From positions 496,001-560,000 of the forward strand of contig NZ_JBNPXC010000001.1 of assembly GCF_050433505.1 (NCBI RefSeq): a DNA stretch of 64,000 nucleotides, in the 5' to 3' direction. The translations under genes were made by a program, and so were the position numbers. This document shows, in pieces, positions 1 to 9,181 of this stretch (its first letter is position 1; the number at the start of each line of letters is the position of its first letter). The DNA is from Methanobacterium_D oryzae. GTDB taxonomy: Archaea > Methanobacteriota > Methanobacteria > Methanobacteriales > Methanobacteriaceae. Below the pieces are notes generated by a model. It was not told where the DNA came from and did no database searches. It worked only from the letters and a program-made list of their open reading frames with translations.

Positions 1-816
1 GTTGTTACAACCTGCAACTGCAGCAGTATCAATTATTGTATCCATTAGGTCTTCTGCAGTTTTACTTCGATGATCATTCACATTATGGGGCGAGTCTAAA
101 GCCATCATAGTTACAGTGCTTTCCTTTTCATCAAATCCTCTTTCTACATGCAATGGTTCCCATGGATTTTCATTTTCAGCTTCACCAAAGCAGAAACTGT
201 ATTTTGAAGGTGAACCCATTGTTGCATGGTCTCCAATTCCAGGAATTGCTCCAGCAATGTTTATGAGGCATAATCTTATAGCACGCCCAATTGTGGCGTT
301 TGCAATATTTCCAGGACCTAAACAGCCAGCACCACTATTTATGCCAATTTCATTTGCTGTGGGGCCGTTTAAAATTGTACATATTGCTACAGGATGGGTG
401 GTAGCATTTACTCCGGGTAAATTGAACCTTTCATTTGAAATTGCTTTTATTGAGTGCTGAATTATGGGCATAAATTGAGGAACGCAGCCAGCCATAACAG
501 AATTAATTGCAATTTTTTCAACTGTGGCTTTACCAGACCTTGGAGGAAGAACTGCTATTACATCATCCTTTTTTAGCCCGCTAAATTCAATGAATTTACG
601 TACACGCTCTCCTGTTGGAGGTATTATAGGTAAACCATCTGTCTGTTTTTTCATGTAAAATTCATAGCTTATTTTTTCTGCATCAGGTTCAACGTAAATT
701 TCCATGTCACTTGGGGATGCACCACAGAGGCGTTCTTCACGTCCTTCTATATTTTCATTTAGTAAATCTTCAATGGAACATCCACAATTATCCTTGTTGA
801 TTTTAGGGGTTTTCAT
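1..816 (-). CDS. UGSC-associated conserved protein (3' end cut by window)
   Basis: An open frame of 272 codons runs without a stop from an ATG at 816 to the window edge, so the C-terminus is missing. The N-terminus has a Cys-rich patch (NCGCS) followed by a segment containing LPPRSGKATVEKIAIN and SVMAGCVPQFMP. From memory, this resembles the large partner protein usually encoded beside UGSC-motif proteins. The gene starts 15 nt after the UGSC gene at 832-1347 on the same strand, so the two are probably co-transcribed. Several conserved-looking Cys and Gly residues suggest a redox or cofactor role, but no reaction can be assigned. Confidence 0.8.
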   Translation of the reverse strand, partial: MKTPKINKDNCGCSIEDLLNENIEGREERLCGASPSDMEIYVEPDAEKISYEFYMKKQTDGLPIIPPTGERVRKFIEFSGLKKDDVIAVLPPRSGKATVEKIAINSVMAGCVPQFMPIIQHSIKAISNERFNLPGVNATTHPVAICTILNGPTANEIGINSGAGCLGPGNIANATIGRAIRLCLINIAGAIPGIGDHATMGSPSKYSFCFGEAENENPWEPLHVERGFDEKESTVTMMALDSPHNVNDHRSKTAEDLMDTIIDTAAVAGCNN

Positions 817-831
817 GTATAATCCTCAAAC

Positions 832-1347
832 TTAATTTATATTCAATAACTTTTTAATTTCAGGAATGATTTTTAGGGTTTTTACTTTCACTTCTTCAGC
901 TTTAAGCCCGGCAATAGGATGTTCAATTTCAACTATCCTTAGATCTTCTGCTCCTTGAGCTTTTGCAAGTGAATATGCATAATCAGTGAATTTATGGGTA
1001 CAGATACAAATTGTAGGCTTTCCTTCTTTCTCAAGTTTTATAGCATCTAAAATAATCCATGTGGTGCAGGATCCACAATCTCCAAGAGCAAGAATTATAA
1101 CATCTCCTTTTTTAGCTTCTTTCATCTGCTCATCTGTTGCTCCATCACCTGCAGGTTTTTCAGCGTCTATTGAATCTATATCTATATTTTCTTTAATTGT
1201 ACTCAAAATAACATCTGCGTTGGGCTTTGTATTGTCAAAATATGTTATTTTATTGATTTTTTTAGGTATATATGATAATTTGATCTTTTCTGCGGCTGTT
1301 TCAGCTAACGGATCTATTACTTCTTTTTCGATGACATTTACTCTCAT
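832..1347 (-). CDS. UGSC-motif (seleno)protein family, Cys form
   Basis: This 171-residue protein contains DCGSCTTW near residue 95. In the UGSC family this position carries selenocysteine or cysteine followed by G-S-C; here the first residue is Cys. A thioredoxin-like, redox-active pair (C-G-S-C) is therefore visible, while the substrate is unknown for the family. The start is supported by AAAGGAGATTGAA just before the ATG. It is the first gene of a probable two-gene minus-strand operon with the partner at 1-816. There is no signal peptide or membrane segment, so it should be cytoplasmic. Confidence 0.8.
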   Translation of the reverse strand: MRVNVIEKEVIDPLAETAAEKIKLSYIPKKINKITYFDNTKPNADVILSTIKENIDIDSIDAEKPAGDGATDEQMKEAKKGDVIILALGDCGSCTTWIILDAIKLEKEGKPTICICTHKFTDYAYSLAKAQGAEDLRIVEIEHPIAGLKAEEVKVKTLKIIPEIKKLLNIN

Positions 1348-1463
1348 TTCAATCTCCTTTAGATAGAAGTTTTATAATCATGTAGTTTAAAAAATTAGAA
1401 TTTATATTTCATTGTTTTATCATTCATACAATATAAAAATAAAATTTATATAAAAAATTTTAA

Positions 1464-2726
1464 TCATTTTTGCCATATAAAAGCTAGTATAAGTCCTATA
1501 ATTGTTATAAATATTCCTAATGCTATTGCATCAAAACTTAGTTGGAATAAGAGTATAATGCATGTAATTAATCCAAAAACAGGTAATAATGGCAAGTTTT
1601 TAATATTTAAAGGTATTTTAAATTGTCTTTTAAAATCAGGAGATTTATATCTTAAAACAATCACTGCAGCATTTATAAAGGCAAAACTTAAAAATAAGGC
1701 ATAATTAGTTGCACTTGCAAGGAATTCTAAATTACCAAGGAATAGAAATGCAATTGCAATAATTCCCACCGCAATAATAGAAACCCATGGCGTTCTTGTT
1801 CTTGGATGTACTTTTTTAAGAAAATGTGGAAGAGATTTAGAGGCGGCCATACCATAAACTATTCTGGAACCTGCTAAAAGCAATAGAAGAACTGTGTTAC
1901 TGGTTGCAAATAGTGCTATAATAGAAAGTAATAGTGCTCCATTTGGTCCAAGTGCAGCAGATGCAATCTGGGAAAACGGAGCTGGAGAATTAGCAAGAGC
2001 TTCCCAACCAAGTATACTAACAGAGCTAAAAGCCACAAGAATGTATAGTGTGGTACTTATTATCATTGCAAGTATAATGGCCTTGGGAATGTTTTTATTG
2101 GGTTCTATGGTTTCATCTGAAAGCTTAACAATCTCCTCAAAACCAAGATATGCAAAAAATATCAAAGCTGCAGATGCAAAAACTCCATTTAAACCTAAAG
2201 GCATCTCTAAATAATTAACACTCCCATAATAGGGTATTCCAATAAAAAAGATTATTAAAAGACCAAGTGCTTCTATTGATGTAAATAAAATTGCAACCCA
2301 TGCCGATTCTTTTATCCCAATAAAAAGAAGTAGGGATAGTAGCCCTATTAATGCGATGGCAGAATATATTGGCTCTATATTAAATATTGTGCCCAAATAA
2401 TTACCAAAACCTACAGCAACAGTTGAAGAGCTGATGATAGCACTAAATATAATTATCCATCCTATAATAAATCCAATTCGCTCTCCCATTGCATTTTTAA
2501 CGTATTCATATTCTGCTGCAGAGCTTGGAAACATGGATGAAAGTTCTGCATAGCTTAAGGCAGTGAAAGCCGCAACTGTAGATGATATTAAAAATGAAAG
2601 CCATAATGCATTTCCAGATAAAGGGGCTGCTTCTCCAAGAAGTGCATAAATTCCAGCACCAAGGATTATGCCTATTCCAGAAATAGTAACTTCAAATAGG
2701 CCTAATTTACGTTTTAAAGACTTAAT
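1464..2726 (-). CDS. APC-family amino-acid permease, non-standard start
   Basis: This is a multi-helix amino acid/polyamine/organocation transporter of the inner membrane. The first in-frame ATG is at 2534, but the same frame continues upstream and encodes the family's conserved first helix, including ISGIGIILGAGIYALLGEAA and then a second helix ending SYAELSS. No ATG, GTG or TTG occurs in frame between the upstream stop (near 2753) and 2534. The best candidate is ATT at 2724-2726, which gives M-K-S-L-K-R and lies a few bases after GGATGGTGGA, a Shine-Dalgarno-like stretch. A one-base deletion after the ATG at 2735-2737 is the alternative. The substrate is unknown; the gene is monocistronic with AT-rich flanks. 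Confidence 0.75.
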   Translation of the reverse strand: MKSLKRKLGLFEVTISGIGIILGAGIYALLGEAAPLSGNALWLSFLISSTVAAFTALSYAELSSMFPSSAAEYEYVKNAMGERIGFIIGWIIIFSAIISSSTVAVGFGNYLGTIFNIEPIYSAIALIGLLSLLLFIGIKESAWVAILFTSIEALGLLIIFFIGIPYYGSVNYLEMPLGLNGVFASAALIFFAYLGFEEIVKLSDETIEPNKNIPKAIILAMIISTTLYILVAFSSVSILGWEALANSPAPFSQIASAALGPNGALLLSIIALFATSNTVLLLLLAGSRIVYGMAASKSLPHFLKKVHPRTRTPWVSIIAVGIIAIAFLFLGNLEFLASATNYALFLSFAFINAAVIVLRYKSPDFKRQFKIPLNIKNLPLLPVFGLITCIILLFQLSFDAIALGIFITIIGLILAFIWQK

Positions 2727-2951
2727 TAGTCCACCATCCTCTAATACTTTAATTTTTAATAAAATAAATTAAATGCAGGATTACTAAATTCATTAAAACT
2801 TTTTAAATTATCAAAAATGGATTTTCATACAAATGTTTCTTTTTAATATTATTTGTAATTTATGTATTACATATGAAAAATTAAAATACAAATTTAATTT
2901 AAAAATAGAATTAAATAAAAAAAGAATAATCCTCAAGGGATTAAATCTAAA

Positions 2952-4529
2952 CTAAGCTTCTCCTCTGAACCTTTTGATAACAAAGTCTTTATCTAAAGAT
3001 AAAACAAATGAAGCAGCTCTTGGACCCTGTTTTTTGCCTATTATAGTTTTATAAATAGCCTGGAATGCTTTTTGAGGCTTCATATCAAATTCCCTCAGGA
3101 GATTATACATCTCATCATGAAGCTCTTCTGCTGTATAATCTTTTTCTTCTAAAAGATCTGCAAGCTTAAGTAAGAAACCGGTTTGATCTTCGCCTAAAGG
3201 TAATTTAGGTATCTTTTTCATAACCTGGAACTTCACAAATTCTGGAGCATATTTTCCAAGCCAGTTTTTAACATGACCTATCCTCATTTGAAGTCTCAAA
3301 AGATCATCTTCGCTTAAATCTTCAAATTCGAGATCATTCATGTATTCTGGTAGCTGAGAATTCTTTTTAAGTATTGAAAAGATTCTTTTTGCATCTCCAT
3401 TTGCTATTTGATAAGCCACTGTCATAAATCTATATGATGGCTGGAAAGGCATTTCATCCTTTAATTCAATTTGTGAAATCTCATAAATTTTTTTAGATTT
3501 TTCTTCTTCCTTTTCAGATGCTGGTTCTTCAGCACCATAATATATTCCCTCAACTCGATCATATTGATCAATGAAATCCAAAAATGGCATTTGAGGGTTG
3601 AAATCCTTATGTTTTAATGGTTTACTACGGAATATAAAGTAATTGAGAGTCTCAGGTGACCCTATTTCAAGCCACTGCTCTGGAGTGAAAAATACTCCTT
3701 TGGATTTGGACATTGCATCACCTTTAAGTGTAATCCATTCATAAGGCACAGGATATGGGGCTTCATAGTCAAATATTTCCTTTGATATAATGCTACTTAC
3801 GTCGTATGAGCCACCACTTGCTGCATGGTCTTTTCCAAATGGTTCGCATGTTATACCGAATATTTTCCATCTTGCAGCCCATTCAACACGCCATGTAAGT
3901 TTCCCTTCACCTGATTTAATGTCCATAGTTCCTTCATGACTGCATTCACATCTGTAGTGAACCATATCTCCCTCATGGCCATATGCAAAGGTTGTGTTTA
4001 TCCGTCCGCATTCTTCACAGATTGGGTTGTATGGGAGCCAGTCATCAGCTAAAGGATTTTCTCGGTATTTGTTGAATATATCTCTAATTTTAGGGGCATT
4101 TTCTAAGGATATTCTTATATAATCGTTGTAAATTCCTTCCTTGTACATTTTTTCTCCTGAATAAATCTTGAGGGAAATTCCAAAGTCATCTAATGTGTCA
4201 AGGAATGGTTTTTCAAAATGTTCTACGAAATTTGCGCAGCAGTCTTCAGGACATGGGATATGGGCATAGGGAATACCTAAATATTTCTCATAGCTTTCTG
4301 GAAGGGGATATGGAACTTTACGGAGTGGATCGTAGTCATCTGCAATCCATATTACTTCTGCAGGAGCTCCAGTATTCTTTAAAGCTTTGGTAACTGCATT
4401 TGCAATAAATACGTCGCATGAATTTCCAATATGTATAGAACCGGATATGGATGTCCCGCTTGCAATTACGTGTTTTTCCACATCTCTTTCAGTTAAACTG
4501 TCTGCAACATTTTCAACCCAATGTTTCAA
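2952..4529 (-). CDS. lysS: lysyl-tRNA synthetase, class I
   Basis: The enzyme charges tRNA-Lys with lysine in the cytoplasm. The class I Rossmann motifs are present: HIGN at residues 33-36 and a KMSKS equivalent (AMSKSKG) near residue 272. A Cys-rich zinc module (CEECGR, then CECS) lies near residues 170-195. The length of 525 residues fits archaeal class I LysRS, which is unrelated to the class II enzyme of most bacteria and eukaryotes. The start is a TTG (4527-4529) placed four bases after AGGTGAT. It lies downstream of thiC on the same strand, with a 129-nt gap, so it may have its own promoter. Confidence 0.96.
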   Translation of the reverse strand: MKHWVENVADSLTERDVEKHVIASGTSISGSIHIGNSCDVFIANAVTKALKNTGAPAEVIWIADDYDPLRKVPYPLPESYEKYLGIPYAHIPCPEDCCANFVEHFEKPFLDTLDDFGISLKIYSGEKMYKEGIYNDYIRISLENAPKIRDIFNKYRENPLADDWLPYNPICEECGRINTTFAYGHEGDMVHYRCECSHEGTMDIKSGEGKLTWRVEWAARWKIFGITCEPFGKDHAASGGSYDVSSIISKEIFDYEAPYPVPYEWITLKGDAMSKSKGVFFTPEQWLEIGSPETLNYFIFRSKPLKHKDFNPQMPFLDFIDQYDRVEGIYYGAEEPASEKEEEKSKKIYEISQIELKDEMPFQPSYRFMTVAYQIANGDAKRIFSILKKNSQLPEYMNDLEFEDLSEDDLLRLQMRIGHVKNWLGKYAPEFVKFQVMKKIPKLPLGEDQTGFLLKLADLLEEKDYTAEELHDEMYNLLREFDMKPQKAFQAIYKTIIGKKQGPRAASFVLSLDKDFVIKRFRGEA

Positions 4530-4658
4530 TTAAATCACCTGTATCTAAATAATCATAAATTCTGTATAAAAATAATAGAAAAATTAAGGAAAATTCGAAT
4601 TTATTTTATAAAAATTATGAGAGAGCTTTAAAAATATAATAAATTAATGATTAGAAGT

Positions 4659-5957
4659 TTAATCAAACACATCAACATCTGCTGCGTCTAACCATTCGTT
4701 TACAATTTTTACTGCGCAGTAGCTTCCGCACATTGTACATGTGTCTTCTTCTGCTGGCGGTCTTTCATCTCTTTTCTTCCTTGCTTCTGCGGGGCACATT
4801 GCAGATTCGAATTGAGCTTCCCAGTTGAGTTTTTTACGTGCATTAGCCATTATAAGATCTTTTTCACCGTTATGAATGCCTTTTTGCATGTCTCCAACGT
4901 ATGCTCCAATTCTTGTTGCAATTACTCCTTCTTTAACATCTTTTGCATCTGGTAATGCAAGGTGTTCTGCCGGTGTTACGTAACAGATGAAGTCTGCTCC
5001 AGCACCTGCTGATGCTGCTGCGCCAATTGATGATACTATGTGGTCGTATCCGGCACCAATATCAGTTACAATTGGTCCTAACATGTAGAAAGGTGCTCCT
5101 CTACATAATTTTTTCTGGAGTATAACGTTTGCTGAAATTTCTCTTAGTGGGATGTGCCCTGGGCCTTCTACAATGGTCTGAACTCCAACTTCTCGTGCTC
5201 TATCGATTAATTCTCCAAGTACGATAAGTTCTTGGACTGCTGCACGGTCTGTGGAGTCTGCTATTGCTCCTGCTCTCATTGCATTTGCCATGGACATAAC
5301 GAAATCATGTTCTTTGGCGATTTCAAGTATATAATCGAAATTTTTGTATAATGGGTTTTCAAGGTCGTTTTCAACCATCCATGCGGATACGAATGCTCCT
5401 CCACGGCTGACAAGTCCTCCTTCACGGCCTTGTCTTTTTAATCTTTTTAAGGTTTCACGGTTTACACTGCAGTGAATTGCCATAAAGTCAATACCGTCTT
5501 TTGCCTGTTTTTCGATGGATTTGAACATTATGTCTTCGTCCATGTAAATTGCAGCGCCTTTTTCCCTTATGGTTTCGATTGCTGCCTGGTAGACAGGTAC
5601 GCTTCCTACAGGAATGTCTGAAATTTTAAGGATTCTTTTCCTTATTTCATTGAGGTCTCCCCCTACTGAAAGTTCCATTAAAGTGTCAGCTTGATAAGCC
5701 ATTGCTGTTTTGGCCTTTTCTTCTTCCATATCGAAGTCACAAATATCTGTTGAGGTTCCGATAGTAGCATTTACTTTTGTTCTTAGTCCTGCTCCGATAC
5801 CTACAGCTTTAACTTCTCGGTTCACGTTACTTGGGATGGCTATTGTTCCCTGGGCAACGGATTTTCTGATAAATTCCTCTGATACTCCTTCAGCAGCCGC
5901 TACTGCCTTCATTTCCTCTGTTATTATGCCTTTTTTTGCTTCATCCATCTGTGTCAT
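4659..5957 (-). CDS. thiC: phosphomethylpyrimidine synthase ThiC
   Basis: This radical-SAM enzyme rearranges aminoimidazole ribotide into the hydroxymethylpyrimidine phosphate of thiamine. At 432 residues it has the usual archaeal length and lacks the long bacterial N-terminal extension. The C-terminal cluster-binding motif CTMCGSYC (Cys-x2-Cys-x4-Cys) is present near residue 411, and the core has typical segments such as IVEGPGHIP and GPIVTDIGAGYDH. GGTGATTCT precedes the ATG. Methanobacteriales can carry more than one ThiC-like gene, so a paralog elsewhere is possible. Confidence 0.95.
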   Translation of the reverse strand: MTQMDEAKKGIITEEMKAVAAAEGVSEEFIRKSVAQGTIAIPSNVNREVKAVGIGAGLRTKVNATIGTSTDICDFDMEEEKAKTAMAYQADTLMELSVGGDLNEIRKRILKISDIPVGSVPVYQAAIETIREKGAAIYMDEDIMFKSIEKQAKDGIDFMAIHCSVNRETLKRLKRQGREGGLVSRGGAFVSAWMVENDLENPLYKNFDYILEIAKEHDFVMSMANAMRAGAIADSTDRAAVQELIVLGELIDRAREVGVQTIVEGPGHIPLREISANVILQKKLCRGAPFYMLGPIVTDIGAGYDHIVSSIGAAASAGAGADFICYVTPAEHLALPDAKDVKEGVIATRIGAYVGDMQKGIHNGEKDLIMANARKKLNWEAQFESAMCPAEARKKRDERPPAEEDTCTMCGSYCAVKIVNEWLDAADVDVFD

Positions 5958-6332
5958 AGAATCACCATGCTTAGTTTAAGCTATCATAAACTATTGTTAT
6001 AATATACTACATTAAAATTATAGCTATTGTTATGTTCTTGTAAAATAAGTCTCTACATTGAACAATATAAGAGTTTTCAATCTATGTACTAATAAGTATA
6101 TCTCATCACTTGGTGAACTTCATTATTGTTTTTTTATTCACTAAAAATAGTGATGAAATACTTGACTAAAAACTCCATTCAATATTGCTAAGTTTGCTTG
6201 TATTGTTTTATATAATTTCTGATTTAAACTTAATTTTTAAATTTTTATAGAAAAAATTAATTCTAAAATGTATCAGCTATTATTGATATCAAAAAAGAAT
6301 TGAAATTTTATAATGATATATGATTGTTTACA
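5958..6332. promoter_or_regulatory. thiC upstream region with short repeats
   Basis: This 375-nt AT-rich gap holds no convincing gene. CTATTGTTAT occurs twice in direct orientation (5991-6000 and 6024-6033), close to the thiC start. Further out are two small inverted repeats: TCAC-TTG-GTGA at 6106-6116 and TCACTA-AAAA-TAGTGA at 6138-6153. They could be operators for a thiamine regulator, but I recognise no TPP riboswitch. Confidence 0.3.
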
Positions 6333-6794
6333 TTATTTTTTAAAAACATTTCCAATTAATGTTCCATCAATCACACAATCAAAGTCTACTTGATCCAGCC
6401 AACCAGATTCTTTAAACATGTCCATATAAGATAATCCAATTAGCTTTCCATCTTTTTTAAGTATTTTATTTACCATTTGGTTTACATCTTCAATTTTGAC
6501 ATTGGATTTTGGCATTGTTAATCCACCAAGAAGCGCAACAACATCTGCTTTAGGATCAACAAATTCAGATAACTGCATTCCCTGAGGAGTTAATCTAATC
6601 CTCCTGGTACTCTTAATATCAGTTAATGTAATGAATGCACATTCTTTATCCCTTATAGCATAAGCAAAAAGCTCTGCAAAAGGAGTACATACTCCTGGAA
6701 CTCCTGCAAATGTTACTTTTTTAGCATCTTTCACCTCTTCTTTAAATGCCACTAAATTTCCATTTATTCCTTTAAACTCACTTACTTTCTCCAT
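6333..6794 (-). CDS. DUF2124 family protein
   Basis: This 153-residue protein matches the methanogen-restricted DUF2124 family as I remember it. It has a Rossmann-like flow of strands and helices, with FAGVPGVCTPFAELFAY near residue 30 and VVALLGGLTMP near residue 85. No function is established. It is preceded at 15 nt by a 30-codon membrane-peptide frame and then by atwA and a DUF134 regulator, all on the minus strand, so it may be linked to methyl-CoM reductase activation. GAGGCAGTATT precedes the ATG. Confidence 0.8.
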   Translation of the reverse strand: MEKVSEFKGINGNLVAFKEEVKDAKKVTFAGVPGVCTPFAELFAYAIRDKECAFITLTDIKSTRRIRLTPQGMQLSEFVDPKADVVALLGGLTMPKSNVKIEDVNQMVNKILKKDGKLIGLSYMDMFKESGWLDQVDFDCVIDGTLIGNVFKK

Positions 6795-6809
6795 AATACT
6801 GCCTCTGAA

Positions 6810-6902
6810 TTATTCATTCTTCTTTAATGGATCGTTAATTAACGCATAGAAAATGAGACCTATAGCTAATACTGCTATAACAATTTTATATGTCTCTATC
6901 AT
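6810..6902 (-). CDS. possible 30-residue membrane peptide
   Basis: A complete 30-codon frame lies in the gap between atwA and the DUF2124 gene. It encodes Met-Ile-Glu-Thr-Tyr-Lys, then one hydrophobic helix (IVIAVLAIGLIFYALI), then a charged tail ending DPLKKNE. That is the layout of a single-pass small membrane protein. GATGATAAC precedes the ATG at 6900-6902 and could be a weak ribosome binding site. Its stop lies 15 nt before the next gene. Only conservation in relatives would confirm it. Confidence 0.45.
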   Translation of the reverse strand: MIETYKIVIAVLAIGLIFYALINDPLKKNE

Positions 6903-6981
6903 GTTATCATCTTTTTTTAACTATTTGATTTCTATTAGGAAGCTACAAGCTGATTAATGTATAAAAAGTAAAGGAATATTT

Positions 6982-8577
6982 CTATTCTTTTTTAAACATC
7001 TTTGTTTTCTCTTTTGGTGTTAAATCTTCTATAATATCTTCAGGCAGACCTGTTTTAAGCAGTTTGCCTCCCCTCATAAGGGAAGCGCGATCGCATACAT
7101 CCATTACAAAGTCCATATCGTGAGATATTATCAAGAAAGTCTGATTAAGCTCTTCGCGTGCTTTTTGTATAGAGTCTGTAACTTGAACTCTTGTTATTGG
7201 ATCCATTGTACCTGTTGGTTCATCAAGAATTATAACATTGGGTTCTTTAATTAGAACTTGGGCTAAGGCCACTCGATGACGTTCTCCGCCACTTAATTCG
7301 TCAGGGTATTTATTTAATAAACTTAAAGCATAATTTTCTTCAAAACCGACTGCTTTAAGCACATATATTGCCTTCATTTTTGCAAATTCAGCAGGTAATT
7401 CCAGACTAATTGCTTCAGTAAGATTCCCTAAAACATTTCTATGTGGATAGAGACTGTATTCTTGGTGAAGAATACCTAAATATGGTTTAACTCTTCCTCT
7501 AAAGAATGGGCCGGATTTAGTCATATCAATCCAATCATCTCCGAGTCTCATGTCTATTATTCCACTACTTGGCTCTGTTAATCCGTAAAGAATCCTGGAA
7601 AGAGTAGTTTTACCTGCTCCACTTAAACCAACTATTCCAAAAATTTCACCTTCATTTACATCGAGGCTTACTCCGTCAACGGCTTTTACAACTCCTCTTT
7701 CAATGGAATAGAAGTGTTTTTTAACGTTTTCCATTTTAATTATTGGATTATCGGTTGATGTAATTTCTCTTTTTTCTGGTAATGGAACGCTGTCCAGGAA
7801 TTTCTCCACAACGGTTTCAGGATCTCCTTCATGAATTATTTCTCCATTATCAAGCCATATTACATAATCGGATAGTTTTTTCATTACTTCTGGCCAGTGC
7901 GAAGTTATAACCATGGTGGTACCTTTATTTTTGACACCATCAAGTAAAGTTTGGTGTAATACTTCGGCTGTTTGTGGATCTAATGTACCTGTAGGTTCAT
8001 CTGCAAGGAATATCATTGGTTCTTTTCCCATTTGCCTTGCAAGCACTACTCTTTGCTTTTCTCCACCACTTAAATCCCTTGCAATGTGAGTTATCCTATG
8101 GGTCATTTGTGCCATTTCAAGAAGATCTATAGCCATATAAGTGCTTTCTTCTTCATCATGCCCTTCAATGGACTTTATAACATTATCAATTACTGTATCA
8201 TCTTCATAAAGAGCAAATGTACGCTGAAGCATGATGGATATTCTGCGTCTTATGGCTGCAAAGATCTTTCTATCACAATTCCAGAAATCCACAGTTTTTG
8301 CTTCGAATTGCCCTCCGCATTTACAAGTTTTATCTAGCATTGATTGAGGTTCAACCCTTAGACATTGAGGACATATTGCAATATTGTAGATTATCTGACC
8401 TTTGTTTGGTTCGTATTCTTTCATTCCACGAAGCATATTTATCAAAACTGATTTTCCTGATCCGCTTCTTCCAAGAATGCCTAATACTGTTCCTTCATCA
8501 ACAGTCATGTTAATATTCTTTAATATATCCACGTCATTGAAGCTTTTTGTAACATTTTTTATTTCTATAAAAGACAT
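6982..8577 (-). CDS. atwA: methyl-CoM reductase activation component A2 (AtwA), twin-ATPase ABC protein
   Basis: Component A2 is the soluble ATPase needed for ATP-dependent reductive activation of the nickel cofactor F430 in methyl-coenzyme M reductase. The 531 residues contain two ABC ATPase domains: Walker A GRSGSGKS near 35 and GLSGAGKT near 318, with signatures LSGGEKQR and LSGGERHR. The first domain carries a Cys insertion (CPQC then CKCGG, residues about 70-90) that is typical of this protein and may bind metal. There are no membrane segments. It starts 16 nt after the DUF134 regulator, with GGTGAGTTT before the ATG. Confidence 0.93.
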   Translation of the reverse strand: MSFIEIKNVTKSFNDVDILKNINMTVDEGTVLGILGRSGSGKSVLINMLRGMKEYEPNKGQIIYNIAICPQCLRVEPQSMLDKTCKCGGQFEAKTVDFWNCDRKIFAAIRRRISIMLQRTFALYEDDTVIDNVIKSIEGHDEEESTYMAIDLLEMAQMTHRITHIARDLSGGEKQRVVLARQMGKEPMIFLADEPTGTLDPQTAEVLHQTLLDGVKNKGTTMVITSHWPEVMKKLSDYVIWLDNGEIIHEGDPETVVEKFLDSVPLPEKREITSTDNPIIKMENVKKHFYSIERGVVKAVDGVSLDVNEGEIFGIVGLSGAGKTTLSRILYGLTEPSSGIIDMRLGDDWIDMTKSGPFFRGRVKPYLGILHQEYSLYPHRNVLGNLTEAISLELPAEFAKMKAIYVLKAVGFEENYALSLLNKYPDELSGGERHRVALAQVLIKEPNVIILDEPTGTMDPITRVQVTDSIQKAREELNQTFLIISHDMDFVMDVCDRASLMRGGKLLKTGLPEDIIEDLTPKEKTKMFKKE

Positions 8578-8593
8578 AAACTCACCAGTTTAG

Positions 8594-9181
8594 TTAATTC
8601 CCACCACAAAGTGGTGTTTCACATTTTGGACAAATAGTATTTTTACAGGGAACTGCCTGTATCTTTGGAGATTCATAACCACAATTTGGACATTTACAAA
8701 CTTTTGGAGGGCCTACGCCCATACCATGACCTCCAAATGATCTTCTTTGAAGTAAAGATGGTTCTTCCGGAGATTCTTCATCTTCAGTACTAAAATCTAT
8801 GTTTTCTGATTTACAATCGGGACATTTATCATATTCTTTTTTAGGACTACTCCATTCAAATCCACAGACATTACATATATACCTCTTTTTGTCGGTTATG
8901 TAATCTCCTCCTACAATCATAATCGTATTCCCTTCAATCAAGGCCTTGGATATCTTTTTCCTTGCAGAAGTTAAAATTCGGTGAAATGTAGATTGTGAAA
9001 TACCCATTATTTCCGCGGATTTTTTCTGCTGAACATCATGATAATCTCTAAGCCTTATTGCTTCAAATTCATCTATTGTAATTTCAATAGGTTTAAGAGA
9101 ATCTATATCCTCTCTTTCTGGCTTAAAACAACGTATTTCTGGTTCTTCTGATATTCTTCTAAATATTCGGGGCCTTGCCAT
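8594..9181 (-). CDS. DUF134 family HTH regulator with C-terminal zinc ribbons
   Basis: The chosen start gives MARPRIFRRI, the family's usual N-terminus; an in-frame ATG at 9199 adds six residues and is less likely. A sigma-70 region-4-like helix-turn-helix (KKSAEIMGISQSTFHRILTS) spans about residues 55-90. Two Cys pairs follow (CNVCGF with CPDC; CKCPNCGY with CPKC), suggesting zinc- or iron-binding ribbons. No ribosome binding site precedes this ATG. A TATA-like TTATATTTT lies about 28 nt upstream, so the transcript may be leaderless. The gene heads the atwA operon and may control it. Confidence 0.82.
   Translation of the reverse strand: MARPRIFRRISEEPEIRCFKPEREDIDSLKPIEITIDEFEAIRLRDYHDVQQKKSAEIMGISQSTFHRILTSARKKISKALIEGNTIMIVGGDYITDKKRYICNVCGFEWSSPKKEYDKCPDCKSENIDFSTEDEESPEEPSLLQRRSFGGHGMGVGPPKVCKCPNCGYESPKIQAVPCKNTICPKCETPLCGGN

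Noticed and set aside
5958..6332. TPP riboswitch upstream of thiC
   Set aside because: None of the conserved thi-box strings could be found on the minus strand.
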